The position numbers and the translations under genes are program-made. A DNA stretch of 45,138 bases from Candidatus Kapaibacterium sp. (GTDB lineage Bacteria; Bacteroidota; Ignavibacteria; Kapaibacteriales; UBA2268), in contig JAPLFL010000036.1 in the NCBI GenBank assembly GCA_026390695.1, positions 1 through 45,138 of the forward strand. The letters are read 5' to 3'. Positions 33,288-42,631 of this stretch are shown piece by piece. Position 1 is the stretch's first letter; each line of letters starts with the position of its first letter. The notes beneath the pieces are model-generated. The model made no database searches. It worked only from the letters and a program-made list of their open reading frames with translations, and was not told the DNA's origin.

Positions 33288-34211
33288 TCAGAAAAGCTTC
33301 TTTTTAGCAACTTGATAAATTTGATGATTAATTTTGGGTGGACCATCAGTAACTGTATTGTTTAGTAAAATTGCTATAATTGTCAAATCCTTTGGCTTCC
33401 AGTCTTTATCCGATGTAATTGTATATGTATATGATTTCCCAATCCGTGTTCCGGCTTTAATCACACTATCTTTTACGGGATCTCCCCAAGCACCGTTAAA
33501 CGATCCCCGCAGAACATTATTATGAATATAGTTAGGGTCTTTAAATGAATTTTGTCCCGAAGAATCGACAGTAAGCTGATATTTTACGATACTATCTTCT
33601 TTAATCAATATAACCAGATTTGTAGTAGCCGGGCATTCCTTCATAAAATTCATATAAACATCAGCCTTGATTTTTTTAGAAACCGTATCAAAAGTAGTTA
33701 AAAGCTGCATTGAAACCGCTGGAATCAGTTTATTAATTTCTTGTACTCTTCCACCCCAATTATCTTTATCCACAATTAATCCGGTGCTAAAAACAGTATT
33801 ATTTATTGTTCCGTTAGGATGAATGCCATTAATGCCAAGATCCAAATCATATTGAGTTCCAACTGCGGTCATAAAGTCGTATTTATCAGGCATGGCTCGC
33901 GGATCTGCATTTTTACCGGAATGAACAGCCAGAACGATTAAATTTGAATATGTATCTTTCAAGGCATCTGCTATTTTATGGGCAGAAGGGCAATTGATGC
34001 AGTTATGGCCTGTAAAATCCATCAGCAAAATATTCTGAACAGAGTCAATTTTGTAAACTCCGGTATCAGACGGATCAATATTAGATGATTGATTATAACT
34101 GCGCTTGTAATTAACTACATTAATATCATCGCAACTATAGAATAGAATAAGTCCAATTGACATTAAGATAGCATAACAGCCGAAGTCCCGGTATGATTTA
34201 TTTGATTGCAT
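33288..34211 (-). CDS. Omp28-like lipoprotein with thioredoxin-like CxxC
   Basis: 307 residues from ATG 34211, which has AAGGAAA upstream; the frame extends 38 codons further but would overlap the preceding gene. The N-terminus is a lipoprotein signal with lipobox LFYSC, so the mature protein begins CDDINVV. ILLMDFTGHNCINCPSAHK resembles the thioredoxin-like CxxC strand-helix of the Omp28 family; NLIVLAVHSG follows. The C-terminal ~130 residues are beta-rich. It is probably periplasmic or surface-anchored in the outer membrane. It follows the DUF6029-like gene by 41 bp, a likely two-gene unit. Confidence 0.85.
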   Translation of the reverse strand: MQSNKSYRDFGCYAILMSIGLILFYSCDDINVVNYKRSYNQSSNIDPSDTGVYKIDSVQNILLMDFTGHNCINCPSAHKIADALKDTYSNLIVLAVHSGKNADPRAMPDKYDFMTAVGTQYDLDLGINGIHPNGTINNTVFSTGLIVDKDNWGGRVQEINKLIPAVSMQLLTTFDTVSKKIKADVYMNFMKECPATTNLVILIKEDSIVKYQLTVDSSGQNSFKDPNYIHNNVLRGSFNGAWGDPVKDSVIKAGTRIGKSYTYTITSDKDWKPKDLTIIAILLNNTVTDGPPKINHQIYQVAKKKLF

Positions 34212-34252
34212 TTGTGTTTCCTTTTTGAAAACTAAATTGTAATAATCAGACG

Positions 34253-35980
34253 TTAAAATGATGATGAAATTGTTAAAGTTAGACCGTTCATAGCTGGAAC
34301 ATCGCGGCATACTCCACCGACACATAGTTTACCGGCACGCTGACGGCCATAACCGCACATAAAGCGGGTTGTCCCGAAAGTGTATGCTATAAGTCCGTTA
34401 TAATAGTGAAGTTGTTTTTCGGCAAAATGATTTCCGTAATTATACTCGTCAAAGAAACTTATGAACCAGTGCGGAGAAATGGTATATTCCATAAGAAGAA
34501 GAGCCCAGTTTCCATTTTTTGTATCCGATGAATCAAGACCCGAAGTTAAAGTCTGATTTGACCATAAATGCTGCAGCTCTGTTCTGATGGAATTTGTCTC
34601 ATTAATTTTATATTCAATATCAGCTACTGCAATATGTGAATGAACCAGTCCAATAGTTCTCTTCCCCTGTTCTTCCATTACGTCGCGATCATATAACTGG
34701 AGTGAATAGAAGAAAGTGGATTTCCAGTCATCATTCCATTTATGGCTAAGTTCGAGATTAAGGTCTTCATAAAACAATTTTTTACTAATACCAAAAAATG
34801 GCGATTTATAAGTCACAGTGCGGATTTCTTTATTAATGGTATCGGTTTTTATTACACTTGTGTCCAAACCTTTAAGAATGGAACAATTAAAATTAACTGT
34901 AGTCCCGTGCTGGCCGCCAAGGAAGCTATTTTCGGAAAATTTATATGTAATGTCCAACTGGGAGCCGAGTTCACCGTTCAACTGAGTAGCAAATGGATAT
35001 ACAGTGGCTAATCTGTAAATCTGCTGCTTGGTTGCGGGTGGAATGAAATTAATTGTCAGCATATTTCCGGTAACAACCCTTGCACTGCGGTAATCCATGT
35101 TATCAGTTCTGTGGGCGCCAAGAGTTAAAGAAAATCCTTCGGTGAAATAGGAAAGATTAGTTAAAAATGCGTTTCCGGTATTAAAATTATAAAGATTTGT
35201 TTTGTTGGGGTCCTGGCTTTTGTAAGCATATTCAGTTTCAATTGAGAAATTACTTGCCATCACACTGGCTCTTCCCGAAAGCGAGGCAACATTCTGTGGC
35301 AAATTATAATAAGACTGGTCGTCAGTCTGAAATTTACCCAAGGCACTGAAACCAAGATTTACGCGCCATGAATCGGAATCTGCGCTGCTTGCCGTATGAG
35401 AGCTGTCGCTATTTTCAGTTTTTCCTGAAAATAGCGAACTAAATTCATTTAAATCGATAGATATATCTGCTCCACGGATAATACCCGGGCTTTTATCCCA
35501 GTAGTAGCGCTGTTTACCAATCAAACCAAGAATTTGCAAACCTGAAGCCGGCCTATATTTAAATCTTGCTCCATCTGTAGAATTATCAATTCCGAGCGCC
35601 CAGTCCTGATATGAGCGATAGATCATACCCGACCCGAACTGCTCATAAAAATTACCGACTGTAATATCAATTTGTTCGGAATTATAAGTTGCAAAGCGAT
35701 ATGGAATGCCGCTGCCATTGTATTGATTATCATAACCAAGCATGCGATTGAAATATCCTTCATACCTCAAACCAAAGGAAAAATTACTTGCAGAATAATT
35801 CAAATTCAGAAAAGAGTTTGACCTGATTTTTTCAAGTGTATCAACGACACCGATGGCATTATCCTTCATTATATATTGTCCGTCAAGTTGGAAATTACCG
35901 GACAGGCGGCCATTATCGAGGATATTTTGAGAATAAGAACTTAGTGTTAATGCAATAATCAGAATTATATATTTTTTCAT
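34253..35980 (-). CDS. DUF6029-like outer-membrane beta-barrel protein
   Basis: 575 residues. Signal peptide MKKYIILIIALTLSSYSQ, then a regular run of amphipathic strands: GRLSGNFQLDGQYI, SFLNLNYSASNFSFGLRYEG, FATYNSEQIDITVGNFYEQFGSG, and YRSYQDWALGIDNSTDGARFKY (parts of family-typical sequence). The last residue is Phe (TISSSF), as expected for BAM-inserted barrels. Function is not known. Its pairing with the Omp28-like lipoprotein directly downstream suggests a shared envelope role. Confidence 0.8.
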   Translation of the reverse strand: MKKYIILIIALTLSSYSQNILDNGRLSGNFQLDGQYIMKDNAIGVVDTLEKIRSNSFLNLNYSASNFSFGLRYEGYFNRMLGYDNQYNGSGIPYRFATYNSEQIDITVGNFYEQFGSGMIYRSYQDWALGIDNSTDGARFKYRPASGLQILGLIGKQRYYWDKSPGIIRGADISIDLNEFSSLFSGKTENSDSSHTASSADSDSWRVNLGFSALGKFQTDDQSYYNLPQNVASLSGRASVMASNFSIETEYAYKSQDPNKTNLYNFNTGNAFLTNLSYFTEGFSLTLGAHRTDNMDYRSARVVTGNMLTINFIPPATKQQIYRLATVYPFATQLNGELGSQLDITYKFSENSFLGGQHGTTVNFNCSILKGLDTSVIKTDTINKEIRTVTYKSPFFGISKKLFYEDLNLELSHKWNDDWKSTFFYSLQLYDRDVMEEQGKRTIGLVHSHIAVADIEYKINETNSIRTELQHLWSNQTLTSGLDSSDTKNGNWALLLMEYTISPHWFISFFDEYNYGNHFAEKQLHYYNGLIAYTFGTTRFMCGYGRQRAGKLCVGGVCRDVPAMNGLTLTISSSF

Positions 35981-35995
35981 ATTTTAAATCAAACT

Positions 35996-36646
35996 TTAAT
36001 TCTTATCTTCATTAATTTCTTTTAAAATCCGACGCACTTCTGCGGCAAGATTATCATTATTTCCGTTAAGATCAAGATATCTTTCAAGGTCTTTGGCTGC
36101 ATCATCATTTCTTCCTAAAATACGGTTGACAGCGCCACGGCCATAAAATGAGAGTGCATAACTTGAGTTAAGTCCAATTGCTGCAGAATAATCTGCAATG
36201 GCTTTCTCATAGTTTTTGGTAAGATGATAAGCCACAGCTCTACCATAATAGGGTTCAACGTAATTTTGTTTCATTTTAATCGCTCTTGTGAAAGCATTAA
36301 GTGCCTCATCGAATTTCGCTGCTTTAGTAAAAATCAATCCCAATGAATAGAGAGCCTCCACATAATTCGGATCTATCCTCAAAGCATCATTCATGTCACT
36401 GGCAGCCTCTGTGTAAGCTTCAATATAAAAATAAGCAAGACCGCGACCATAAAAAGCAGCAGCATAGTTTTTATTATTTTCAATTGCTTTGGTATAAAGC
36501 TCAACTGCTTTTTTATAATCTTTACTTTGTATTGATGAATAGGCTTGCTGTATAAAGCCCGTTTGCTGAGATTGAGCGTAGTTTGAACAAATAATGCAAA
36601 TAATCAGGCTGCTGATGAGGAGACTGAAGATATTTTTGATTTTCAT
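35996..36646 (-). CDS. Periplasmic TPR protein
   Basis: 216 residues from ATG 36646 (AAGGA just upstream); a longer frame to 36736 lacks this support. Signal peptide MKIKNIFSLLISSLIICIIC..., then five tetratricopeptide repeats with the usual pattern (YKKAVELYTKAIENN, AFYGRGLAYF, EALNAFTRAIKM, YEKAIADYSAAIGLN, DAAKDLERYLDLNG). TPRs bind partner proteins; the partner is unknown. It lies 15 bp upstream of the DUF6029-like gene and is probably co-transcribed with it. Confidence 0.85.
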   Translation of the reverse strand: MKIKNIFSLLISSLIICIICSNYAQSQQTGFIQQAYSSIQSKDYKKAVELYTKAIENNKNYAAAFYGRGLAYFYIEAYTEAASDMNDALRIDPNYVEALYSLGLIFTKAAKFDEALNAFTRAIKMKQNYVEPYYGRAVAYHLTKNYEKAIADYSAAIGLNSSYALSFYGRGAVNRILGRNDDAAKDLERYLDLNGNNDNLAAEVRRILKEINEDKN

Positions 36647-36736
36647 AACAAATCCTTTATAATAAATATTGATCACATAAGTCAAAAAACAAATTTTCGC
36701 AATTTCAATATTAATAAATATTTTAGGAATGACCAA

Positions 36737-37666
36737 CTACTTTTTATAATCAATGGCTTTCTTGACAAAACCATTAGAGTTCTGTACTAATCTTTCAGCT
36801 TCATTTTTATCAACATTGGCCAAGATCATAACAAGCGCAGTTTTAACGCTTCCATTACTTTGAGCAAGATATTCTTCTGCAGCATCATACTCAATATTAC
36901 CAAGAGTCATCAATATTCTCTTAGCCCGCTCCCTGAGCTTGTTATTTGTAAGCTGAAGATCGACCATGACATTGCCGTATATTTTTCCGAGTCTAACCAT
37001 AGAGGTGGTTGTAATCATGTTAAGGACTAATTTTTGAGCAGTTCCTGATTTCATACGTGTGGAACCTTGAATAACCTCTGGGCCAACATTCGGGCAGATC
37101 ATCAGATCGGCGGCTACATCGAGTTCCTTTAATTTTTCATTCGATACCGTAGAAATCATTATTGTAAATGCGCCATTTGTTTTAGCTTGTTCCAGTGCGC
37201 CTTTAACAAATGGAGTGCGTCCAGATGCAGCTAACCCGCATACAACATCTTTTTCACAAATATTTTTTTCTTTAATAATGTTTGCACCATCTGCTGGACG
37301 GTCTTCAGCACCTTCCTGTGCACGAAAAACTGCTTTATCACCACCTGCTATTATTCCCTGTACCATTTCCGGGTCAGTTCCGAAGGTAGGCGGACATTCC
37401 GAAGCATCAACTATTCCAAGTCTCCCACTTGTACCTGCACCCACATAAAATAAGCGCCCACCACTTTGGAAAGCATGTACAACTGCATCCACAGCAACAG
37501 ATATTTTTGAAATTTCTGCACGAACCGCATCCGGAACGGTTCTATCTTCATCATTGATCATAAACAAAATCTCATTAACGGATGAAATATCTATATTCCG
37601 TGTTGCAGAGTTATTCTGTTCAGTTGCAAGATCAGAGATTTCGTTAAACAAAGGAGTTTCGGACAT
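36737..37666 (-). CDS. murQ: N-acetylmuramic acid 6-phosphate etherase
   Basis: 309 residues with the SIS fold typical of MurQ: GGRLFYVGAGTSGRLGIVDASECPPTFG, IIAGGDKAVFRAQEGAEDRP (parts), VCGLAASGRTPFV, NVGPEVIQGSTRMKSGTAQKL (parts). It cleaves the lactyl ether of MurNAc-6-phosphate to GlcNAc-6-phosphate in peptidoglycan recycling, in the cytoplasm. Its first 23 bases overlap the end of the pseudouridine synthase gene, which suggests coupled translation. The conserved Glu pair (SECPPTFG and AEDRP regions) is present. Confidence 0.95.
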   Translation of the reverse strand: MSETPLFNEISDLATEQNNSATRNIDISSVNEILFMINDEDRTVPDAVRAEISKISVAVDAVVHAFQSGGRLFYVGAGTSGRLGIVDASECPPTFGTDPEMVQGIIAGGDKAVFRAQEGAEDRPADGANIIKEKNICEKDVVCGLAASGRTPFVKGALEQAKTNGAFTIMISTVSNEKLKELDVAADLMICPNVGPEVIQGSTRMKSGTAQKLVLNMITTTSMVRLGKIYGNVMVDLQLTNNKLRERAKRILMTLGNIEYDAAEEYLAQSNGSVKTALVMILANVDKNEAERLVQNSNGFVKKAIDYKK

Positions 37667-38411
37667 AATCTTTTTGAATTTTAATAGAAGAATATTTCCT
37701 CAAAATCTGTATTACTGCAGAAAAATCTTTAGGATATTCTGACGAGAATGTCATAAGTTGCTCTGAGACCGGATGTATAAACTCCAATGTTCGGGCGTGC
37801 ATGCTTGTACGGGTAAGAATGGGTCTCTCTTCTGTAGCCTTTTTTAATTTGAATCTACGTTTTACAGAGGAAACGAAAAAATCATCCCCACTACCATAAA
37901 GCTTATCAACTAATAAGGCATGACCTATTGCCGCACAGTGAACGCGGATCTGATGCTGTCTGCCAGTTATTAATTTGCATTCAGCCAAAGTAGCACCACG
38001 AAATCTTTCTAAAACTCTAAAAACTGTAATAGACTCCTTACCTCTGACTGAAGGTGTCATTATTCCCTTCTTAGCAGGATGAGGCATAATTGGAATATCA
38101 ATTGTCAGCTCTTCTTCGAGAACATTTCCGCTGACGATTACATGATAAATTCTCTCAATTTTAGTATCTTGAAATAAAATATTTAGAAATCGATGAGATT
38201 CCGCTGTACGTGCAAATACAATTATTCCACTTGTTTCTTTATCCAATCTATGCACAATAAATATTTTTTCAAATTCCTCGGCTAACATTCTTGAAAGACA
38301 GGGCTGTGCAAAATCATATCTATCAGGTGCAGTCAATAATCCCGCAGGTTTATCGACTACGATAATTTCACTATCCTGATATAATATTTTTAAATCTTTA
38401 CTCATTCTCAC
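37644..38411 (-). CDS. RluA-family pseudouridine synthase
   Basis: 255 residues. ILYQDSEIIVVDKPAGLL opens the catalytic domain. HRLDKETSGIIVFAR contains the HRLDxxTSG motif with catalytic Asp. LITGRQHQIRVH is the late conserved segment. There is no S4 domain, so it matches the shorter RluA/TruC-like forms. Target uridines in rRNA or tRNA cannot be told from sequence. Its 3' end overlaps murQ by 23 bp. Confidence 0.92.
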   Translation of the reverse strand: MRMSKDLKILYQDSEIIVVDKPAGLLTAPDRYDFAQPCLSRMLAEEFEKIFIVHRLDKETSGIIVFARTAESHRFLNILFQDTKIERIYHVIVSGNVLEEELTIDIPIMPHPAKKGIMTPSVRGKESITVFRVLERFRGATLAECKLITGRQHQIRVHCAAIGHALLVDKLYGSGDDFFVSSVKRRFKLKKATEERPILTRTSMHARTLEFIHPVSEQLMTFSSEYPKDFSAVIQILRKYSSIKIQKDYVRNSFV

Positions 38412-38514
38412 ATTTCATAAATTGTAAATTATTTATTGAAAGAATTATCACATTCTCTCCATTAAAAATGCAGCGATTTTCAAAGTTCCAATTCAAATTA
38501 GCATTAACCATTAA

Positions 38515-39399
38515 TCATTGATTTTCGCTCATTTCAATTGATTTTAAAGTATTATTTAAAAGCATAGCTATTGTCATCGGGCCGACTCCACCCGGAACTG
38601 GAGTAATTGCATAAGCTTTTGGGAAAACACTTTCGTAATCAACATCTCCGACAATTTTATATCCCTTACTCGCCGATGGGTCATCCACTCTGTTGATACC
38701 GACATCAATAACAGTGACACCCTCTTTAACATCATCTGCTTTAATGAGTAAAGGTACGCCTGCAGCCGCTATAAGTATATCTGCCTGCCTTGTATAAACT
38801 CTGAAATCAGGAGCGGCTGTATGGCAAATGGTAACAACTGCATTAGCTCTCGGATTTTTCTGATACAAAAGATTTGCAATAGGTTTTCCGACTATATTGC
38901 TTCTTCCAAGTACGACAACATGCTTGCCTTTCAAAGGAATCTGACTGCGAACAAGTAATTCTACAATTCCGGCAGGTGTACACGGAACAAAGCCCGGTAT
39001 GCCAATTACAAGCCTTCCGAAGCTTTGAGGATGGAATCCGTCCACATCTTTATCCGGCGAAATACTAAGAATAACTTTATTTTCATCAATATGCTTAGGA
39101 AGTGGCAACTGCACTAAGATACCATCGATTTCAGGAGTTCTGTTCCATTCATTGATGATACTAAGAACTTCTTCTTCACTGGTATTTTCAGGACGTCTTT
39201 CGATAACGGAATAAACACCAAGCTCTGCGCAGGCTTTGCCTTTTCCACCTACGTAACTTTGAGATGCAGGATCATCACCAACTAATAATATGGCTAATCC
39301 GGGTGTTCTTTTTCCGGCTGCAATTCTTTCCGAAACTTTAATTTTTATTTCATTTCTGACTTCAGCAGCAATTGCTTTTCCATCAATAACTAATGCCAT
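38515..39399 (-). CDS. folD: Methylenetetrahydrofolate dehydrogenase / cyclohydrolase FolD
   Basis: 294 residues. ILLVGDDPASQSYVGGKGKACAELG holds the catalytic Lys region (YVxxKxK). DGILVQLPLPKHID, PDKDVDGFHPQSFGRLV, PCTPAGIVELL, VVLGRSNIVGKPIANLL (NADP site) and AITPVPGGVGPMTIAMLLNNT follow in family order. It interconverts 5,10-methylene- and 10-formyl-tetrahydrofolate in the cytoplasm. It is the last of four closely spaced genes (mrp, NifU-like, bshC, folD), 10 bp after bshC. Confidence 0.96.
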   Translation of the reverse strand: MALVIDGKAIAAEVRNEIKIKVSERIAAGKRTPGLAILLVGDDPASQSYVGGKGKACAELGVYSVIERRPENTSEEEVLSIINEWNRTPEIDGILVQLPLPKHIDENKVILSISPDKDVDGFHPQSFGRLVIGIPGFVPCTPAGIVELLVRSQIPLKGKHVVVLGRSNIVGKPIANLLYQKNPRANAVVTICHTAAPDFRVYTRQADILIAAAGVPLLIKADDVKEGVTVIDVGINRVDDPSASKGYKIVGDVDYESVFPKAYAITPVPGGVGPMTIAMLLNNTLKSIEMSENQ

Positions 39400-39409
39400 T
39401 TTTTTACTT

Positions 39410-41038
39410 TCAGGTTAAATTTATAAAAAAGTGTTTATTAGGAATAAATGATATAATTCCGTTCAATGTTTTATTAAAATTCTCAATTCCTGATTTTGCA
39501 ATGAAAGCTAAGGGAGAATAAACCCTTTCTTGCAGCTTTGAATCAGGATATAAGAAATTTGATGCTTTATTATAAGAATCAAAAATATCTTTATGTTTAA
39601 AAATCTGCGCATTTTGCATTTCAATTTCAAGTTCGGATATTTGATGATTCACTGCTCTTTTTGCGTCTTCGGTCTTTTGTTCTATTAATTTATTCAGTTT
39701 TTTTGCTGCAAGGTTTAATTCCTCAAATATATACTCAATTCTCTCTCTGATATGATCAATCTGCCGTTCCAAGCCGGTATCATAATATTTCCTTTTAAGC
39801 TCCTCATCAATTTCATGTAAATCACGAAGGAAAAAAGAGGTATTCAAATGATTTTTATCAAGAAAGCGCCTTGTATGAACGTCAATAAATGTGATGGAAT
39901 GACGTGAACTAATGCATGGGAAATTCACTTCACAATACTCAAATAGCTCTTTAGAAGCGGCTAAATCTGTGATTTCCCGCTCATCGGCAATTATTGCGGC
40001 TGCTGGTAATATACTATTTTGGTAAACGGGCATTAGCACATGTCCGGGAGAGAAGAGGGATGCGTTTTCCTCATTCATTTTAACAATATCCTTCAAATTC
40101 TGGGGACGATCATTAATTCTATAAAAAGCATTATCGCGAGAAGATGAAATCTGGTATTTACTATTATCCTGATGAAAAAATAAATTTATACTCTCTCCTG
40201 GTTTAAATGGGCCATAGCCGGAAAGTTCAAGCTGGTAATGAGATTGATTAAGAATATATGACGAGTGGCCTGGAGCTGAAAGTTCAAGATTATTTAGATG
40301 AGCAAAAACACCTTGTTTTAATGCTGATGAAGTTTTAATAAAAAGTAAGCCACGAACTGAGAACCATGAATTAATAATTCCAATAAACGCATTTGCCCAT
40401 GTTGTACCCTGTTTATAAAACTCTATAATTGAATTTTTTAATTGTTCCGAATACTCAGTCTCCGAAAGTGAATCTGCAATTTTTTGAATAACTTCAAAAT
40501 CTGAATCATTTATTACCGCATTGGAACAAACGAAATTCGACTTGTTCGGATCATTTTCAAGTGAAAAATTCAAAATATTGTAATCTTTATCAAAAGTAGC
40601 TGTAGATGCTGTTTCTGTAGAAACATAATCAGAATCATCAACCCATAAAATGGGAACAAACTTATAATTACGATGTACAATTTCAAGTTTTTCGACAAGC
40701 GAAACGGCAGAGAATATTTTTAAATAATTCTCAATGCTGCCACCAAGGAAACTAACCGATAGATTCGTATAAACAACCATTGAATTTGTATATTCAAGAG
40801 CTTTTAGATTTTTTTGCTGAATCTCACAAGGCTGAATGCAAGACATTGAATTACGCAGTAGTTCTAACATAGCATCACGTTTTGTGAAACTCTGAGCAAT
40901 ATTTGGCAATTTACCTTCAATAGCAAATAATTCTGAGTTAAGCGGAAAACGCTCCTTAAAAATGGGATTTCCACTAATAAAATCTCTGAATATCTGTGAT
41001 TCGGTTATTGATTCTGAAAATTCAGTAGAAAAAAGCAT
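39410..41038 (-). CDS. bshC: Divergent BshC-like bacillithiol synthase (cysteine-adding)
   Basis: 542 residues, the usual BshC length. A Rossmann-like core includes SVSFLGGSIENYLKIFSAVSL and FVPILWVDDSDY (the family has VPVFWLASEDHD here). A long coiled coil lies at about 420-480 (RQIDHIRERIEYIF, LNKLIEQKTEDAKRAV), followed by the end motif LYPDSKLQERVYSPLAFIAKSG (family: P...LQER). BshC is thought to add cysteine to glucosaminyl-malate in bacillithiol synthesis. Core residues differ from the consensus, so the call rests on architecture and the LQER ending. bshA and bshB are not in this window. Confidence 0.75.
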   Translation of the reverse strand: MLFSTEFSESITESQIFRDFISGNPIFKERFPLNSELFAIEGKLPNIAQSFTKRDAMLELLRNSMSCIQPCEIQQKNLKALEYTNSMVVYTNLSVSFLGGSIENYLKIFSAVSLVEKLEIVHRNYKFVPILWVDDSDYVSTETASTATFDKDYNILNFSLENDPNKSNFVCSNAVINDSDFEVIQKIADSLSETEYSEQLKNSIIEFYKQGTTWANAFIGIINSWFSVRGLLFIKTSSALKQGVFAHLNNLELSAPGHSSYILNQSHYQLELSGYGPFKPGESINLFFHQDNSKYQISSSRDNAFYRINDRPQNLKDIVKMNEENASLFSPGHVLMPVYQNSILPAAAIIADEREITDLAASKELFEYCEVNFPCISSRHSITFIDVHTRRFLDKNHLNTSFFLRDLHEIDEELKRKYYDTGLERQIDHIRERIEYIFEELNLAAKKLNKLIEQKTEDAKRAVNHQISELEIEMQNAQIFKHKDIFDSYNKASNFLYPDSKLQERVYSPLAFIAKSGIENFNKTLNGIISFIPNKHFFINLT

Positions 41039-41060
41039 TTATTTCCTTCTATCATTTAAA

Positions 41061-41312
41061 TTATATAGCTATTTCAACTCTATCAACCCAGGGCGAACAA
41101 TTCTTGATAATAAGTGGCATTATTCCTGCCTGAAGCGTCATAATGTTCATGGGACAATCAGCACAATTCCCTGTAAATTTAATATAAAGGTACTTTGAAT
41201 CACTGTCATAATGATCATAAACGGCTGCACCAAAATCAGCAGCAAGATAACCGGAAATATCCCTTAAAGTTTCTTCTGCTTTTTGTCTTATAAAATTGAC
41301 TGGCGTATCCAT
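41061..41312 (-). CDS. NifU C-terminal domain protein (Fe-S scaffold-like)
   Basis: 83 residues, a lone NifU/Nfu domain: IRQKAEETLRDISGYLAADFG, then YLYIKFTGNCADCPMNIMTLQAGI with the conserved CxxC (CADC) that binds a transferable [4Fe-4S] cluster, then MPLIIKNCSPWVDRVEIAI. It lies 23 bp after mrp, itself an Fe-S carrier ATPase, which strengthens the role in cluster assembly. It starts at ATG 41312. Confidence 0.9.
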   Translation of the reverse strand: MDTPVNFIRQKAEETLRDISGYLAADFGAAVYDHYDSDSKYLYIKFTGNCADCPMNIMTLQAGIMPLIIKNCSPWVDRVEIAI

Positions 41313-41335
41313 TATTTTACCTGATTAACAATATA

Positions 41336-42424
41336 TTAAATTGTTATTTTAAGTTCTTCATCACTAACAGCGTTCAAACTGCGAACCTTTGATAAAATTT
41401 TATTTGCAAGGTTCATAAAAATGCCGGATTGAACACTATCGGGAGCTGAAATTAAAATTGGTCTTCCAGAATCTGTCCCTTGCCTGAATTCTATATCTAA
41501 CGGTACTTCACCTAACATTTCGGTTTCAAATTCCTTGGCTATCAAAGTGCCTCCACCCTGCCCAAAAATATAATATTTATTGTCAGGAAGTTCAGCAGGC
41601 GAAAAATAACTCATATTCTCAATTACACCGATTATATCTACATTTACTCGACGGAACATTGCAATACTGCGCCTAACATCAGCAATTGAAATTTCCTGAG
41701 GTGTAGTTACAATCACAGCACCGGTCAAAGGAATCTTCTGAGTCAAAGTAAGTTGAATATCACCGGTTCCCGGTGGTAAATCAAAAATAAGAAAATCAAG
41801 CTCACCCCAACTTATCTGCTCAAAAAGCATAGAAAAATATCCTGCCAGCATCGGTCCGCGCACAATGGCTGCTTCATCACGCTTCATAATAAATCCCATT
41901 GAAGCGATTTTTACTCCATACTTCTCAACAGGATAAGCAATTGTTTTCCCATCGGGAAGATCCTCTGCCGGAAGGCGCTCTCCAACCACCCCGAACATAG
42001 TCGGCTGACTGGGCCCATATACGTCTCCATCCAAAATTCCGACTTTTGCTCCGGTCTTAGCAAGAGCTAATGCTAAATTTGCTGCGACAGATGATTTACC
42101 GACTCCACCTTTACCTGAAGCAACTGCAATAATATTTTTAACTTCGCGTAAAGTACCGGTTGCTTTATTTCTAAAAAACTTTTCAGTTATTTTAACATTA
42201 ACAATTGCATCAGGAGCCGTTGAATTGATAGTTGTGCTAATCAAACCCTTCATGGCAGATGCAATTCCGAAAAGAGGCTGTTCCAATTCCAATGAAATAT
42301 CAATTTGATTATTCATCACTTTTATATCTTTAATGGCATTTAATGCCGATAAAGAGCTGTTTATGTCCGGATCAAGAATTTCACCGATCTGTTTATATAA
42401 ATTTTCGACAGTTAAATTATTCAT
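41336..42424 (-). CDS. mrp: Mrp/ApbC (NBP35-like) Fe-S carrier P-loop ATPase
   Basis: 362 residues. The N-terminal MIP18/DUF59 domain (about 1-90; EILDPDINSSL) is followed by IIAVASGKGGVGKSSVAANLA, a deviant Walker A, then ILDGDVYGPSQPTMFG, LIFDLPPGTGDIQLTL and GVIENMSYF. The usual CxxC near the C-terminal part is replaced in this protein by MSYFSPAELPDNKYYIFG, as in other members with the cysteines missing. It probably loads or transfers Fe-S clusters. It is first in a four-gene minus-strand unit; the promoter must lie in 42425-42631, where it diverges from the plus-strand gene. Confidence 0.93.
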   Translation of the reverse strand: MNNLTVENLYKQIGEILDPDINSSLSALNAIKDIKVMNNQIDISLELEQPLFGIASAMKGLISTTINSTAPDAIVNVKITEKFFRNKATGTLREVKNIIAVASGKGGVGKSSVAANLALALAKTGAKVGILDGDVYGPSQPTMFGVVGERLPAEDLPDGKTIAYPVEKYGVKIASMGFIMKRDEAAIVRGPMLAGYFSMLFEQISWGELDFLIFDLPPGTGDIQLTLTQKIPLTGAVIVTTPQEISIADVRRSIAMFRRVNVDIIGVIENMSYFSPAELPDNKYYIFGQGGGTLIAKEFETEMLGEVPLDIEFRQGTDSGRPILISAPDSVQSGIFMNLANKILSKVRSLNAVSDEELKITI

Positions 42425-42631
42425 ATATGTTATTCAATAAATTTTAAAATATACTTAGTTAAGTTTTATAACGACGAAACTCTTACAATTATCTTTTAAA
42501 ATAAATTATTTGCTAAACTGCTAAAAATTCGTTAATTTTGAGGTTCTTTAATTTATAATTTAATAATAACTTATAAATTAAAATTGTTCATTTATATAAT
42601 TTGATATTCTTAATAATTTGTGAGTATTTCA

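Noticed and set aside
34212-34325. 38-residue extension of the Omp28-like protein
   Set aside because: It overlaps the upstream gene and would bury the lipoprotein signal; ATG 34211 has a proper RBS.
36647-36736. 30-residue extension of the TPR protein
   Set aside because: ATG 36646 begins a standard signal peptide and has AAGGA upstream.
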